Part shown: piece after piece, positions 12,153-25,000 of the stretch | Numbering within the stretch: position 1 is the stretch's first letter | Layout of the letters: each line of letters starts with the position of its first letter | Assembly (NCBI GenBank): GCA_914767715.1 | Contig: OU612075.1 | Coordinates: 9,982,001 to 10,046,000 of the forward strand | DNA length: 64,000 bases | DNA from: Membranipora membranacea | Taxonomy: Eukaryota; Bryozoa; Gymnolaemata; Cheilostomatida; Membraniporidae | Direction of reading: 5' to 3' | Made by a program: the position numbers and the translations under genes | The notes under the pieces: generated by a model | What the model saw: only the letters and a program-made list of their open reading frames with translations | Told to the model about the DNA's origin: nothing | The model's database searches: none

Positions 12153-15100
12153 ATGTCCAAAGCCCAAGACACTCTTGAGAGGCAGGTCAGTGACCAAGCA
12201 GGGACATCACATGGCAACCGCACATCGGACAGCAGGCCTGGTAGATATAACAGGAGTCTCAGCAGAAGAGTTTTAGGTGCAGCTCAATGGATTTGGGCTA
12301 CTGGTCGGCTTGTGGTTGGACGTATTTTTGGTAGGAATAGGTCACCCAATGTCAGCAGGGAAGGCGGTGATAGTGATATATCCTCTTTTGACTATAGGAG
12401 CGCCGATGCTGAAACAGTGCAGCCTACCGCAAACTTGAGTACCACAATTCCCATACCACACACAAAAACCCACGACCGAAGTCCGAATTTAAAGGAATCA
12501 TTGGGCAGCCAACTGCATGAGCAGTCAAATGCTGAAAGCAGAAGCAGCACTTACCAGGACATTCAACTTGCAACCTCTAGTTATGGTAGAAGCTCCATTC
12601 GGCTGCTCGGCCGTTCGGGTTTTTCACTGTACCGATCCCTGTCCAGTGAAGAAGATGAACTGGGTGACAGCCTAATGCATGAAGATGTAATCTCATCTAG
12701 GCATCCTGTTGGTGATTATGAAGACATTAATCGTGATATGGTTGCAGTTGGTTTTCCTAATGATGAATCTGAAGATACTGGTCCTACTATGACGAGCTTC
12801 GATTTTCGTGATGACAATGAGGAAATCGTTGCAGGCATCGTTCATGATGAAGATGATGAAAATGACGATGGCGATGGCAATTCATTTCCACCTCATGGTA
12901 GTGTTTTGGTTTCACCAATAACATCCTGTGCGTCATGGAGCATGACAGTAGAAAGATCAGCTAGTGCGCTGGTGACTGATGGAACACCAGCAAATACCGC
13001 TCCGCAACTTGATCAGGATAGCGAATTGACATCACGGCCCCTTCCAACAGCACATAATGGTGAAGACTGTCTGGTCACTATGCAACAATGGCTTGATACT
13101 GTCCAAAGATCAGACTCTCCCCCTTCGGATATGGTTTTGCCTGATGAGTTCGCAAGATTTCTTTCGAGGTAAGGATCTATTTGGCCTTTAACCTTTGTAC
13201 CTTGCTGGCCTAATTTCTTTTTTGCTATTGGGCGCTTAACTCACTACCCGCTCATCAAGTGCAACAGTACTTTGAATCACATTATTAATCTTTCATCATG
13301 TTAACCTGTTGAAAGTCTCAGGCTGTGTCATTTCATCTAACCTCCTGCTATAGTAGGTCTACCCACTGATATGTATTTATGGGATAGGGGAACATATCTG
13401 ACCCTGAACAAGCATATGGCAATTTATGTGTGATTGCTGGAAACGTCTTAGGTTGGTCCAAAAGTTCAGTGATGCTACAGCCGACCCCTTGTAAATATTT
13501 GTCAAGTAGCTTGCCTGAGTTTTCAAAGGTTGTTACTGGCGCGTTAGTCGATGCATAACGGTAAAACTGCCAGAATTCTAGCTCGATACAATTAATGCCA
13601 GAAAGTCATATACTGATCTAGTTTCTCCACAAATAGCCATACTCTGTTTTTTACCACTAATCCTGATTTCATATTGATGGGTCTCCAACCACATAGAAGA
13701 GAACTCCTCAGCAGCATTCTCTTCAACAGTCACAACGGCTGCTATTAAATAGAAAATAGAGTACAGCTGGGTGCCAGTAGGAAGGTTAGCTAGGGCCTGT
13801 GAGTGTTACTCTTGAAATTACCACTAGTTGTTATATCTGTAAAATAGCATTAATGGTTTCCTAAATGTAACCACATTGACATTTTAATTACACTGGTCGT
13901 GATGAGATAAATTGCTATGGTAACCATTCAATTTCAATCAAAGACCAGGCACCCAGCATTTCTAACTAATAGATGATTCATCATTCATGTTTTTTTGGCC
14001 ACATCATTTTAACTGCCAGTTGTGAACGTGGAATAGAGAAGAATAGAAGCATTAACAACAGCTCGCTCTTTCCATTATTTCCATCTCACCATCTTACGAT
14101 CCAACTCACAAAGCACTCTTTCACGCTAACTATAAGATCAAAGAACACAACTTGACATAATACAATACATGAAGAGCACTTCGACATCGATAATAACACC
14201 CCACAGATATCCAGATACACGCAAATTTCCTTAGAGCAAATGGTGGAGGACTGCGACGATCTCCGCTACTCTCAGCCAAGTGATAATCGAGGACGATCAT
14301 CTAAAGTGCCGGATGGATTATGCGCCTTCATATTAAATAAATAATATCTACACTGAAGAAGTAAGTTAAACTTGACTCTAACAGCCAGACAACACATCAT
14401 GACAATATTATCTTCACACAATTAATCTTGCGACACTACTGCTATTACCTAAACTGTCTGGATAGTGACTATTTAAATAATTATTACGCTGCCACGGAAT
14501 CCTCAATCTGTAAGCAACCGCTCACTGCTTCAGATCCGGAGGGATGGTATAATGATATGCTGGCCATCTGAAAGAAACAGCATGATTTAAACTGGTTGCC
14601 CAAGCGCAAGGGTGAATAATATTGCTGCGGTCCCAGGTGTGGACAAAAACCAGTCAGTGACGCCATCCGTTGTACTATGGTTGTCATCTTGTGGAGCGAA
14701 TAACGGATATTGATGAATACGACTTCATAGCCTTGAGCGACTATACATACTGAGCTGAGGAATAGAGTATACTCGGAGATTTATATTGTGTTGTTATTTT
14801 TTTGTCTTTATGTCGATTTGATGGACTTTTTTTTTTAAACTATCGTACCTTTACATATAAAGAATATGAATATTTTGCGCATTGGTAATTTTAAGATTTG
14901 GATGAGCGAGGACGCTCATGTTTTAAAAGCTGGGTGTATGTTATATCTGTAAAATAGCATTAATGGTTTCCTAAATGTAACCACATTGACATTTTAATTA
15001 CACTGGTCGTGATGAGATAAATTGCTATGGTAACCATTCAATTTCAATCAAAGACCAGGCACCCAGCATTTCTAACTAATAGATGATTCATCATTCATGT

Positions 15101-17173
15101 TTTTTTGGCCACATCATTTTAACTGCCAGTTGTGAACGTGGAATAGAGAAGAATAGAAGCATTAACAACAGCTCGCTCTTTCCATTATTTCCATCTCACC
15201 ATCTTACGATCCAACTCACAAAGCACTCTTTCACGCTAACTATAAGATCAAAGAACACAACTTGACATAATACAATACATGAAGAGCACTTCGACATCGA
15301 TAATAACACCCCACAGATATCCAGATACACGCAAATTTCCTTAGAGCATAGTCGCTGATATTTTTTATTTTTAAAAATATGTGTCCACACTGCTCCATTG
15401 CTTTTTTGAGATATTTGCCTTCTCTCATTCTCAGACCTTTGACACTTGAAAAAGAGACTTTCTCAACCTTCTCATGACAGAATAAAACTCCTGTTTGTTT
15501 TTTATTATGGGAATTTTGGTTAACAACACAAGAATGCAATATGAGATCAATGTAGAGTAAGATCTACAAAATCCTTGAAGTATTTATCTAAGGTCCACAG
15601 GCTGCCAGCGATGGCTATATTATACTACACACTAGAAAGAATTTGTCAGTGTAGTCTATTGTACATCCTAACAAAGGGCGAGCTAATAGACTTAACTACG
15701 CTCAAAGGATATACCTATACCTATACCTATAAAATGTCAATAATATTGACTTAACTAGAGTGACTCTTCATCAGATTGTAAAACGACATCTTTTTACTCT
15801 GCAAATCCTACGATGGAAGTAATTGCGTTGTAAACAAAAAGTTTCGACCTGGCCTGGTGAAAATTTCACTTGCCAATATTTACTTTCTATTTCAGACAGT
15901 GTAACATCAAGTATGTTAAAGGAGCAAGCTGGTACTTTTCTGCTGGAACTGAGAAAGCTCTTATCATTGCCGGGAATGATGTGACAAAAATTCGTGATGA
16001 CACAAATGACCTTGACATCAAAGAAAGCGAAAACATTACAAAAGTCACATTGAAAGATGTAACTCAATCGATAACATTTTCATTCAACTTTAAAATTGAA
16101 TGGGTAACAACACAGATAGTCACAACACCATTAAGCGCTAAAATAAGAGGAGGCTCATGCAGAGAGCCGGGAACATGTGAGCTTCTCCTGATGGCCAATA
16201 GAACCCCCAGAATGAACACAGTTTATTTTGCTGCAACTTCGGGGCATTTATTCATGGAACGAGATGAAATGAAGGCTTTTGATTCTGGAAGGGTGCCATT
16301 TGAGGAGCAAAGCGAAGAGCTAAACAAAATATGCTGTCGCTATCAGGCCACAACTCTTTTTGGACGACGTCCAGACTCAGCACTCAATGCTTCTTTACAG
16401 TTGAGACCACTTATTGGCTACCAAACACACAGTGACGGTCGCAGAGTGTTCATGAGCGATATTACATTACTACCGTTAAATACAATAGATGCGAATAAAC
16501 TTTTCAACATGGAGAGAACGAGGCGATTGTGTAAATTTTTTAACAGTTTTGTTAAGATAACACAACAAAGTCATATTGACATTGATATGTTAGACCTAGA
16601 TCAACCTATTCATGAGCGCCGTAATCCTCCAATTGTGCTAGCTCGGGATAGAAGAGGTCATGTCGTTGAGAGGAGAGGATCTCCTGCCCACTCTCAACTT
16701 GGACTAAGCTTAGCTTTCGTTCTCGAACACGGGTAAGACAATTACTGCACTCTAACTACATCATTGGATTTGGGATATAGCTTGTCATGACAAACTTTGT
16801 TGCCAAGACAGGCTAGTGGACTTAGTTTAGTTCATATGTAGCCTGTCTATACGTGCTTTGTTCGATGAGAGGGAGCATAATCAGGAGTAAGGTATTTTGA
16901 ATACAGAAATAATATATTTTTAGACCTGATTTCTCTGAAAGTGATAGCGGCACCATTATCCATACAGAAAGAAGAGCTGAGGATGGGGTAACGATAGTTC
17001 GCGATGCGATAGGTATGCTGAAAGGAATACGACCACATACAGGAGAATATTACAACAGACCCGCTATTTACGAGGCCATTATTCTATATCCATCATTGAT
17101 GGAGATGTGTACATTGGGACGTCTGGTAAACATGGGGGTATTCCCTCCTAATCCGAGTCAACCTGCTGAATAA
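12153..17173 (+). CDS. Uncharacterised 700-residue protein, three exons
   Basis: Coding exons 12153-13168, 15896-16732 and 16924-17173 join in frame (both junctions phase 2, GT/AG) and end at TAA 17171-17173. The start is the first ATG (MSKAQDTLER); an in-frame GTG 12 bases upstream is not a plausible animal start. The N-terminal third is low complexity and rich in Ser, Arg and Asp, with a basic patch (NRSLSRRVLG) and an acidic run (DEDDENDDGD, about residue 235), so it is probably disordered. The second exon is globular-looking, with alternating hydrophobic strands (KGASWYFSAG, QSITFSFNFKIEW), a CREPGTCELLL pair of cysteines and LQLRPLIGYQTHSDGRR. The C-terminus (YPSLMEMCTLGRLVNMG) is helical. 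I see no signal peptide, membrane helix or catalytic motif. I do not recognise the family. Its first intron contains a complete miniature LTR element. Confidence 0.75.
13829..14238 (+). repeat. Left LTR of the miniature element
   Basis: 410 bp, TG...CA bounded, offset 1110 bp from its partner. The base before it (T) and the base after it (A) differ from those around the right copy, so the edges are sharp. Confidence 0.85.
14939..15348 (+). repeat. Right LTR of the miniature element
   Basis: 410 bp, matching the left copy base for base in the parts compared. It is followed at once by the second copy of the TAGT target duplication. Confidence 0.85.
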
Positions 17174-19086
17174 GGCTGAGTCTATTTAAGGTCAACTTTT
17201 TAATTTTACCATGACATTCATGCCTTATCAAAAAAGTTATTTTGACCTCCCAAATATATGATGTTGAGCCATAATCCGGCCATGTTGAACTATCTAAAAG
17301 TTTTTATTTAAACTGCATGACAGGCTGTCAACGGTTATATGGATCAGGCCTACAGTAAGGTTATCTGTGAATAAGAATCTTAGAACTAAAAGCGTAGTGT
17401 AGTTCGTGGTTGGCTGCGGAATTTACAAAGCCAGCTTGATGCGTGTTAAGTTAGCAATGCTTAATTCGGTTTTTCAGCGATACCATCCTGATGACAGAAG
17501 CAATGTTATCTTAAAGGCAAAGTGGCACCTTGGAGATAAGGCTAGAGACAATGTTAAATGCAATCATAATTTTTTTACTGCCATAAATGAGGGCTATCTG
17601 GGTAGAATTTAGGCTTCAACTATTCTGAATCACTTGTTCATTATTGTATACAGTTTAATTTAAAGTATTCTTGGTATCAATATGCCGTAATAGTAATACT
17701 CTCTGTGGAGTCTTGACTGACAGATCAATTAAGCTGCTTTGTCTGTTTTTGACCAGTTTTTTGTAGTAACAAAAATCTTTCGCAGCAAGTTTTTATTGTA
17801 TCAACCTTTCCTTACACAGTGTGCAACCGTGGGAGTTGCGCTTGGCGTTAAGGGTCTGGTAAACGGTGTCCTAGCATTGACAAGGCCACAATTTCTTTCA
17901 TAACCTGAGTATATGCATTTTCTACTGCTTCATTCAATAAGCTATCATTCTAACATTTACATACTGGCATCTTCACAAGTCACCATGACATTGAACTGGA
18001 TGAGTCTTTTCAGTCGAGGGCTCGACTTTATATTGTAAGAGTTTCTTACTTATTACTTCATGCAGTTTAATAACATCACTGTGGTTCAGTTCATAAGTAC
18101 ATTTTTTCTCTTCAACATTACTGTTTTACATATGTCATATCATATTATGCATGTTAGAGGATAACCAGATCACTACAGTATAATAAAATAAAAGTTTTTT
18201 CCTGAAAAAGCGATTTTTAGAGGGATAATTAATAACAAGTTGTCTTCTTTCTTTACAAGGAAAAACAACTCTAGTTCATACTGCAAGTAAATTTCTTATC
18301 GACACTTGTGTCTATTATGTCTATTGTGTCTATTATCCCTATTGGCTGTTGAGTGAAAGCGTTCACAGCCCAAGCCAGTTGTAGGAAGCTCGCTAATGCC
18401 CTGAACTTTCTTAATCTTGTTCCCAACCTACCCATTAATTCTGCACTGTTTGTTCTCATAGTTCTTACTTATAAAATATACTCATTACAAAAACCCAATA
18501 ATTTTGTTACATCTAAGGGAGAATAAAAATCTATTTCCGCTCTACCTGCGTTACTCCTGGGATGGCAAAGCATTCCCATACACAGTGATTCAATACTTAT
18601 TTTATAACTGAAGCAAACGGTGGTTTGTAAAACACACAATCATTTATATCATGTCGACGCCTGAATATTGAGAGCTGAAAAAAAAAGAGATTTATCGATG
18701 ATTAAACTAAGATTGCCAAGCCACTTCTATTTATAATTCTTTTGAGTTGTGGTATAAAAAGTTGAAATGCAGCTACAAAGATATGTTGGCCTCAATGATA
18801 ATATTTATATTGATCTTTATTATGTGAGAATTGCTCATGTTTATCGCAGGAACAGTTGATTGTTTGTACAGATGGGTAAATAGAAAATGATATTATAATA
18901 AATTATGTTGCCAAGTCATTCATAGTAACAAGTTCCATCTGGGGCGTGTTAAGAAACTTACAAACTTTTTCACCGGTTAGTGTTGAGATACCACAAAACA
19001 TAACAATTTTCTCAGGGGTAAACAAATTTTTAAGACAATATGAAAATAAAACCTTAGGAAAACCAGTTATAAATTCCCCTGTATAG
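17174..19086. other. Convergent intergenic region, 3' UTRs only
   Basis: Lies between the stop of the 700-residue gene (plus) and the stop of the UBL-vWA gene (minus), so it should hold both 3' UTRs. AATAAA on the minus strand near 18816-18821 is a candidate signal for the minus gene. ATAAAATAAA near 18182 and GAATAAAA near 18522 are candidates on the plus strand. No ORF looks coding. Confidence 0.4.
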
Positions 19087-22000
19087 CTACTTGAAACAAT
19101 TTAAGCTAGCCAAGCCTCTCCTCTTCTTGGGTTCATTAACCACAATGATCGTCGGATGGCTCGTTGTTTCTGTGTGAGTGTATGATGTAGTAGATGACTG
19201 TTGTGCTGGTCTCGCATGTGGGCTCCACTTATCTGTCTCATGATTATAACTGAATGAAGTGGAGTCTTTGTCAAGTGATTGGTCAAACCAGGACTCAGCT
19301 ATGTAATTCTAAAATAAGAATTTTGAGATTATAATAAGATGAAAGAACTAACATTTGGCAGTGAAGTTACCATAGCCTGGGATTGCTGGTAACACTCACT
19401 GATTATGAAGTAGTGAGGAACATATGTCTCAAATTCATTGAGTGTAGTGAGATGTTTCACACAGGAGTTATCTTTTCTCACACAAAGAACACACTACTTC
19501 TATAATTAAGTGTGTTCTTTGCTGTCTTGACCTAGATCTGCTACTAGCAGCCAAAAAATGATCATTTGATGCGTACACTACAGTGACCTCATTTTTTTTA
19601 ATTACAAAATGAGGAATTGCAGTAAAGGAAGAAAATAGACCCTAAAATAGAGGCTACAAGAAGGAATATATAGTATCATATGATTCAAAAGGTTGTATTA
19701 GAAACATATATTTACCCTTGTACCCTTGGTCTCAAATCAAAGGTGTTAAGTTAGCAAAAGCTGAGCAAGAGGAGCTGTGCTACTAGGGCTATATAATCTT
19801 GAGCACTATTTTACATACTCCCGAAGCTTCCACTACAGGAAGGGTAAAACAACACTCCTCCCCTATAATATTCCTTTCAGCTTACCCTGGACTGCCTAGG
19901 ATCGAAGGCTATCCGTAAGTCTATAATATCGGCAGCTCTGTCTTCTTTGACTGCTTGCTGCTGGTCTTTGAGCTGATTGAATATCTGCTGTTTCTGGTTG
20001 CTCATCTCTCCATCCTGTTGAAGTTCAGTCATAAAATCTTCAAGCTGGTCCTCACTTGACTCATTGTAACACACTGTATAAAAAGAATTTTAATCTTAAA
20101 TTTCAATCTCTTATCTAATCATCTAAATCATTTTTAGAGAAAATGTTTTTCAAAAGTGCCATTAACTAAGAAACAAAAAAGAGTCAGAAGAAATATCAAA
20201 TCAAAATGGGTGAGAAATTGGTTTAAAGTTGAAGTTCCCAAGTGTAATTTTGTTATGATGACAAGAAATGTTTTTCGGCATCAAATCAGAAGCCAATTCT
20301 TGGGCATTATTTTTCCCTTAGTCAATGAATCCATTAAAAGTTTGGTTTGAGGTTTCGCCTATCTGTCTGCCGATGCTCGAGTAGTACATTCTTGCACTAC
20401 ATGAACCATGAATAACATTTATGGCATTTTGAAAGTTAAAAAACTTGATGTTACATGCAATATTCATTTTCCTTCTTTGATCATTAGAAGATAAGATCTG
20501 ACTGTGTTAGTTTCAACTTACCAGCGAGGAACATGTCTTTGATGAGCGAAAAATTTGAAAATTTCACATAGGCACCATTGGTTCTGTCAGCTAGTTCTTT
20601 GTAAAAATGTGCAGCTGAAGCATTGTTGTGTGCCTGGACCCCATACACCTAAAAACAAAGTATAAAGTGCACTCTATGTGTGTTTTGAGACTGTCGAGTG
20701 TCTAACATCCCCAATTATTGAAATGGCAAAAAACTATCCTAAGGTTAGTTTGATATCAATTAAGGCTGATCCTTTGAAATATAGGCCAGAAAACTATACA
20801 AACCTAAAAGTTATATCATATCGTATGTGAAGCACAGAACACCTTGCATAGTAGTCTTAGCATATAAGGCGCAGCATATTCACAATATGAAGGAATAATT
20901 TCTTATCAGACATATGTGTAACCAATGAACATTTTAGTTAATTGGTGTAACGTACATGTAATTTGGTATCATATGAACTAGAGCAGACTGAAAATATCTC
21001 TCCTAGGCTAACAAGGCACACAAACCTTATAAGGTCATTACATGGTAGTGACCGTAAGTTACTTCAGACTTACCTTTACGCCCATACCGCATAGTATATC
21101 CAAGTCTGTATGCCAGTGTATCTGCTGATCTGTGTACGATGGCGGGTGTGGCTCACAATCACCAATAACCACCAGGGCCTTGGCGGAGTCCTCACCCCAG
21201 TCAAACTCCTGTGCCTTTCTTAGAACCCACTCATAGGCCTACAAGACAATAATAGTATAAACAATCATTGAGTTTACAGACTCCTCTAGTAAAGCTTCGT
21301 TTTGTGAGTCTGAGGATGATGGCTTCACTTTTATTATCAGTAATATGAGTGAGGGCCTCAATGAATTGGTCTTAATAAATGGCAACAACTAGACCAAAGA
21401 AGACCTGGAGAATGACAGCTCTTGAACAGTTGCAGACATTTGGCATCAAGTCCTGGAGTGAAGCTGCAGAGATGGCGAGAGATAGATTGGATAAAGGGAA
21501 CAGGAGATGAATATACTGGCGCAATATTCCAGAAGAAATCCGGCAACCTAAGTGAAATAAGTGAAATGGCAACAGCTTTATTCCACAAAAGGGAGAGCAT
21601 GAAACCTAAAACGGTTTGTTCTCATGAGGGAAAAGAATGGCATGCAAAAGGATGACATACCTCTGGAGCATCACCACCGCCTGTGGCAGGGACAGTCATA
21701 GCAAACTCTTTCAAACTCTTGGCATCGCCGCTGAGGTCATGTGATTTCACAACATAAGCATGCTGATCGCAGTAGTCGCCATGAGCCATCAAGCCAATCC
21801 TGATGTTTGGTATGTCATTTATCAAGCGATCAATCAAATCCCTCAAACTGCTTCTCACCTAAAAATGTCCACAGGGCGATGTAAATATGCATAATCTACT
21901 TAACATAACTATATACAGGTACAGGTGTAGCCAGGGATCCCAAGCTGCTGGTTTTCACAGTTTGATTTTTTGGAGTTACCTTTTCATACAATATCATTTC

Positions 22001-25000
22001 ATGCGGGTTACTCGACACATTGTGCCCATGTCAGTATTCATGAGTCATGGACTGCTGATAAGAAATTCCCATTCCATGTAGCAGCTATTGATTTCTAAAT
22101 TAGATTGGGCATTGTATTGTAGTCTTTGTAATTGCTCATTCAAAAAAAAAACAGTACCTGTTCATGGCTAAAATAGCAGTAGATGAAGGTGGAAGCGAAA
22201 CTTTGAATTAAGTAATTCTAGGGCTTGTGAAATGATTTTTAACTCGAGCTGGTGTGTCATTCTTAGATTTTGCAAGATGTAGTCATGATTATGTCAACAA
22301 GCATAGGAAGACAGAGAAAATGAATCAAAATGTCAACTATCATAGAGTTAAAGGGAAATTAAAACAGGTAAATTTCAGTCCAGTAGAGATAGTCAAACGA
22401 AAATTGATAGGCACTCACCTGATCAAGTACACCATACATGCTGCCAGTTGTATCGAAAGAAAAGACCACTTCTACTGTTTTCCCGTCAGCGCTGAAGGCG
22501 GGCACAACTTCATCTGGATCAGCAACATCTTGCCCAGATTTTGTTGTGCTCTAGAGAATTATAATATGGTAGAGTGAAAAGATTGAGCAGTCAGGAATTG
22601 GACAGACAGATATTTCAATGAAATAATGTTTCCACTAACCATTGCGCTCCTCAATTTAACAAAAAAATTGTAACCACTGTAAGTCAGATGTGAAAATGAC
22701 AACCTATCGATGTACATCTTTGCAGGGTTAAAACATCACCTATAACGATAGGCATTACATAGTTATCCATAAACGCCATCAATCTTGAGACATGCACCCC
22801 AGTGCACAAACGCCTGGCACATTATTCCAAGCCATTCACCAAAAGTCCTGTGATGAACTCATAGACTAACTACAGCTTGCAGATTAACCCTGTATGGCTA
22901 CAGTGTTTATCTTATCACTCACTATATTCCAAAGGGGATGTGGATAACTACATAGTACATATTATAATATTATTTACCTTGTCATCTTTGGTTGGGACAG
23001 CATTGGCCGCTGCTGAAAGCTTCTCTGCCGGTTTGATGAGGAGGGTTGAGTTGTTCCCAATTTTAGCATCATATAAAACTAGATTCAGATCTGTCAGCTG
23101 CTTTGTTCCAAACTGTAGAAAAATTAAGACAATCAGTAGAAGCGGGAGTATTAGCCAGGAATTTTCGCTTGTAAGAGGAGGGGGGAGGGATTAACCCCTC
23201 AATAACAATATGAAGTTTTAATGTTATGTTAATGTTATATGTCATTTTTTCATAGTAGTTTTCTAAAATAACTATCCATTCAAGATAAATTTTAAACTTT
23301 TCCCAATTAAGACAGTAATGTACCTCATGCTGTTAGGGTGATACTAGTCGTATATCTATGACCAAGCCAGCTGATCATGAGTATATGACTACCACAGGTA
23401 TATGACAACCACACACATAAGCCATTTGGACATGAATGCGGGCAATACTGATTAGAAATCATCAGCATCATCATCAGCATAAAGCTCAATGAGTTTTTAT
23501 AACTATTATTACTTATTTTCTATGTGCCTTATTTAAGGTAGAGACACGTGGGGGGGGGGGGGGGAGTCAGCAAATATAGACTTTCTATACACCATTGGAA
23601 AGCTGCTGAGCTACTGATGCTTAATAGCTCATCAAAAATTCTATTGGATGACATTGCGTCATTTTATCAAGGAAATGAGGCCATATACCTGTTTTTAGAA
23701 AAGTGGATGGCTGAGACAATTCGATTGCAAGAATTATCTAACTGGGTAGTACTTATTCTTAGAGGTATAGTTCATCATATTGTTTGGCTTAAAATAATAA
23801 ATGAAGAACCTAATATGAATTTTTACGTCATGGAATATTGTGCCTGATTTTTAAATCTGATGATAAAATGTGAAATTCTTCTGAAGTGCTCTTTGAATGA
23901 CACACACACACCAACTTTCAGCAGTATAGCTAATATATCAAGATCAGCACGGATATTAAAAGTTAGATAGGTTTTGTGTCAATATTACAGAACGTCAAAC
24001 ATACTGTTGAAATAACCACTATTGTTGCTGCAAAAAAATTTTTTGGAAGTTCTCACATACGAAGCCGCTTCGATTAAGCATGGTCCATACAGGAAATGCC
24101 AACAGACTTTGGCACTGCGTATCAGTTTTCCTCGTATAAAGCACCACAGAACACCAAACACAGCCAATTTAAGGGGGTTTTTAAGGCATTTTTGGGCATT
24201 CTGTGGTGCGCAATTCGAGGAAAACTGAAAAGCAGTGCCAAATTGTGTTGGCATTTCTTGTACATATTATGCTTGAACAAAGCGGCTTCGTATGTGAGAA
24301 CTTCCAAAGAAAATATTTTGTGACCTCAGTAATGGTCCTTTTGACAGCATATTTGGCGTCATTGAAAAATTACACAAAATGCATCTACTTTTGATGGTTG
24401 GTCCTGATATTGATACATTACCCATACCGCTAAAAGTTTGCGTGTTTGTCATTTAAAGAGCAGTCCAGAGGAAACTAGAAAAAGTTTGGACTCCAAAATC
24501 CATTATCTGCCCCGGATAAGTGGTTCAAATTTTGCATTTTATCATCAAATTTAAAAAGTCAGGCACATTATGACGTGACGTAAAAAGTAAAAGTAAAAAG
24601 GCTCATCATATAATTTTTAGACCAACAATATTGACCTGTTTGGAAATTTCTTGCAGTCCAATTGGCTGTGCCAGCCATTTTGCTAAAAACAGCCTTTTTG
24701 GCCTCATTTCTTCGATAAAATGACGCAGCGTCATCCAATCAAATCTTTGTTGAAATATTAAGCATCAGTAGCTCGGTAGGTTTCCAACGGTGTATAGAAA
24801 GTCAACATATGCAAGGTTTTCTCAAAATATTAGCAAAGTACTGCAACCTATTTTTCGCAACACCGTATGGTGTTAGTGATAGAATAAAATCAATCAATCA
24901 ATCAAATGCCATCGAATACAGTCAGTGCAAAGACACATGGTCAGAGAGCACAGATGATAACTGTGTAGGTTAATTATACTCTACTCACAAATATTCTAGG

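Larger units (their letters stand above)
13829..15348 (+). mobile_element. Miniature LTR retrotransposon (TRIM-like), complete
   Basis: Two 410-bp direct repeats (13829-14238 and 14939-15348) looked identical wherever I compared them. They begin TGTTATATC and end TTAGAGCA, so they have canonical TG...CA ends. The identity stops exactly at these ends. A 4-bp target duplication, TAGT, flanks the unit (13825-13828 and 15349-15352). The 700-bp interior has no gag, protease or polymerase frame, so the element would need proteins in trans. Two bases inside the left repeat a TGG-starting stretch (14241) is a candidate primer-binding site, which suggests plus orientation. A perfect 7-bp-stem hairpin (ATGAGCG-AGGA-CGCTCAT) lies about 20 bp before the right repeat. 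It sits in intron 1 of the 700-residue gene. Near-identical repeats imply recent insertion. Confidence 0.85.

Noticed and set aside
13973-15265. Two identical 60-codon ORFs 1110 bp apart
   Set aside because: Both lie inside the LTRs, so their identity comes from the repeat; no sign of translation.
24022-24452. Several 60-90 codon ORFs on both strands with similar peptides
   Set aside because: Mirror images produced by the nested inverted repeat at 24043-24311; no splice or start context.
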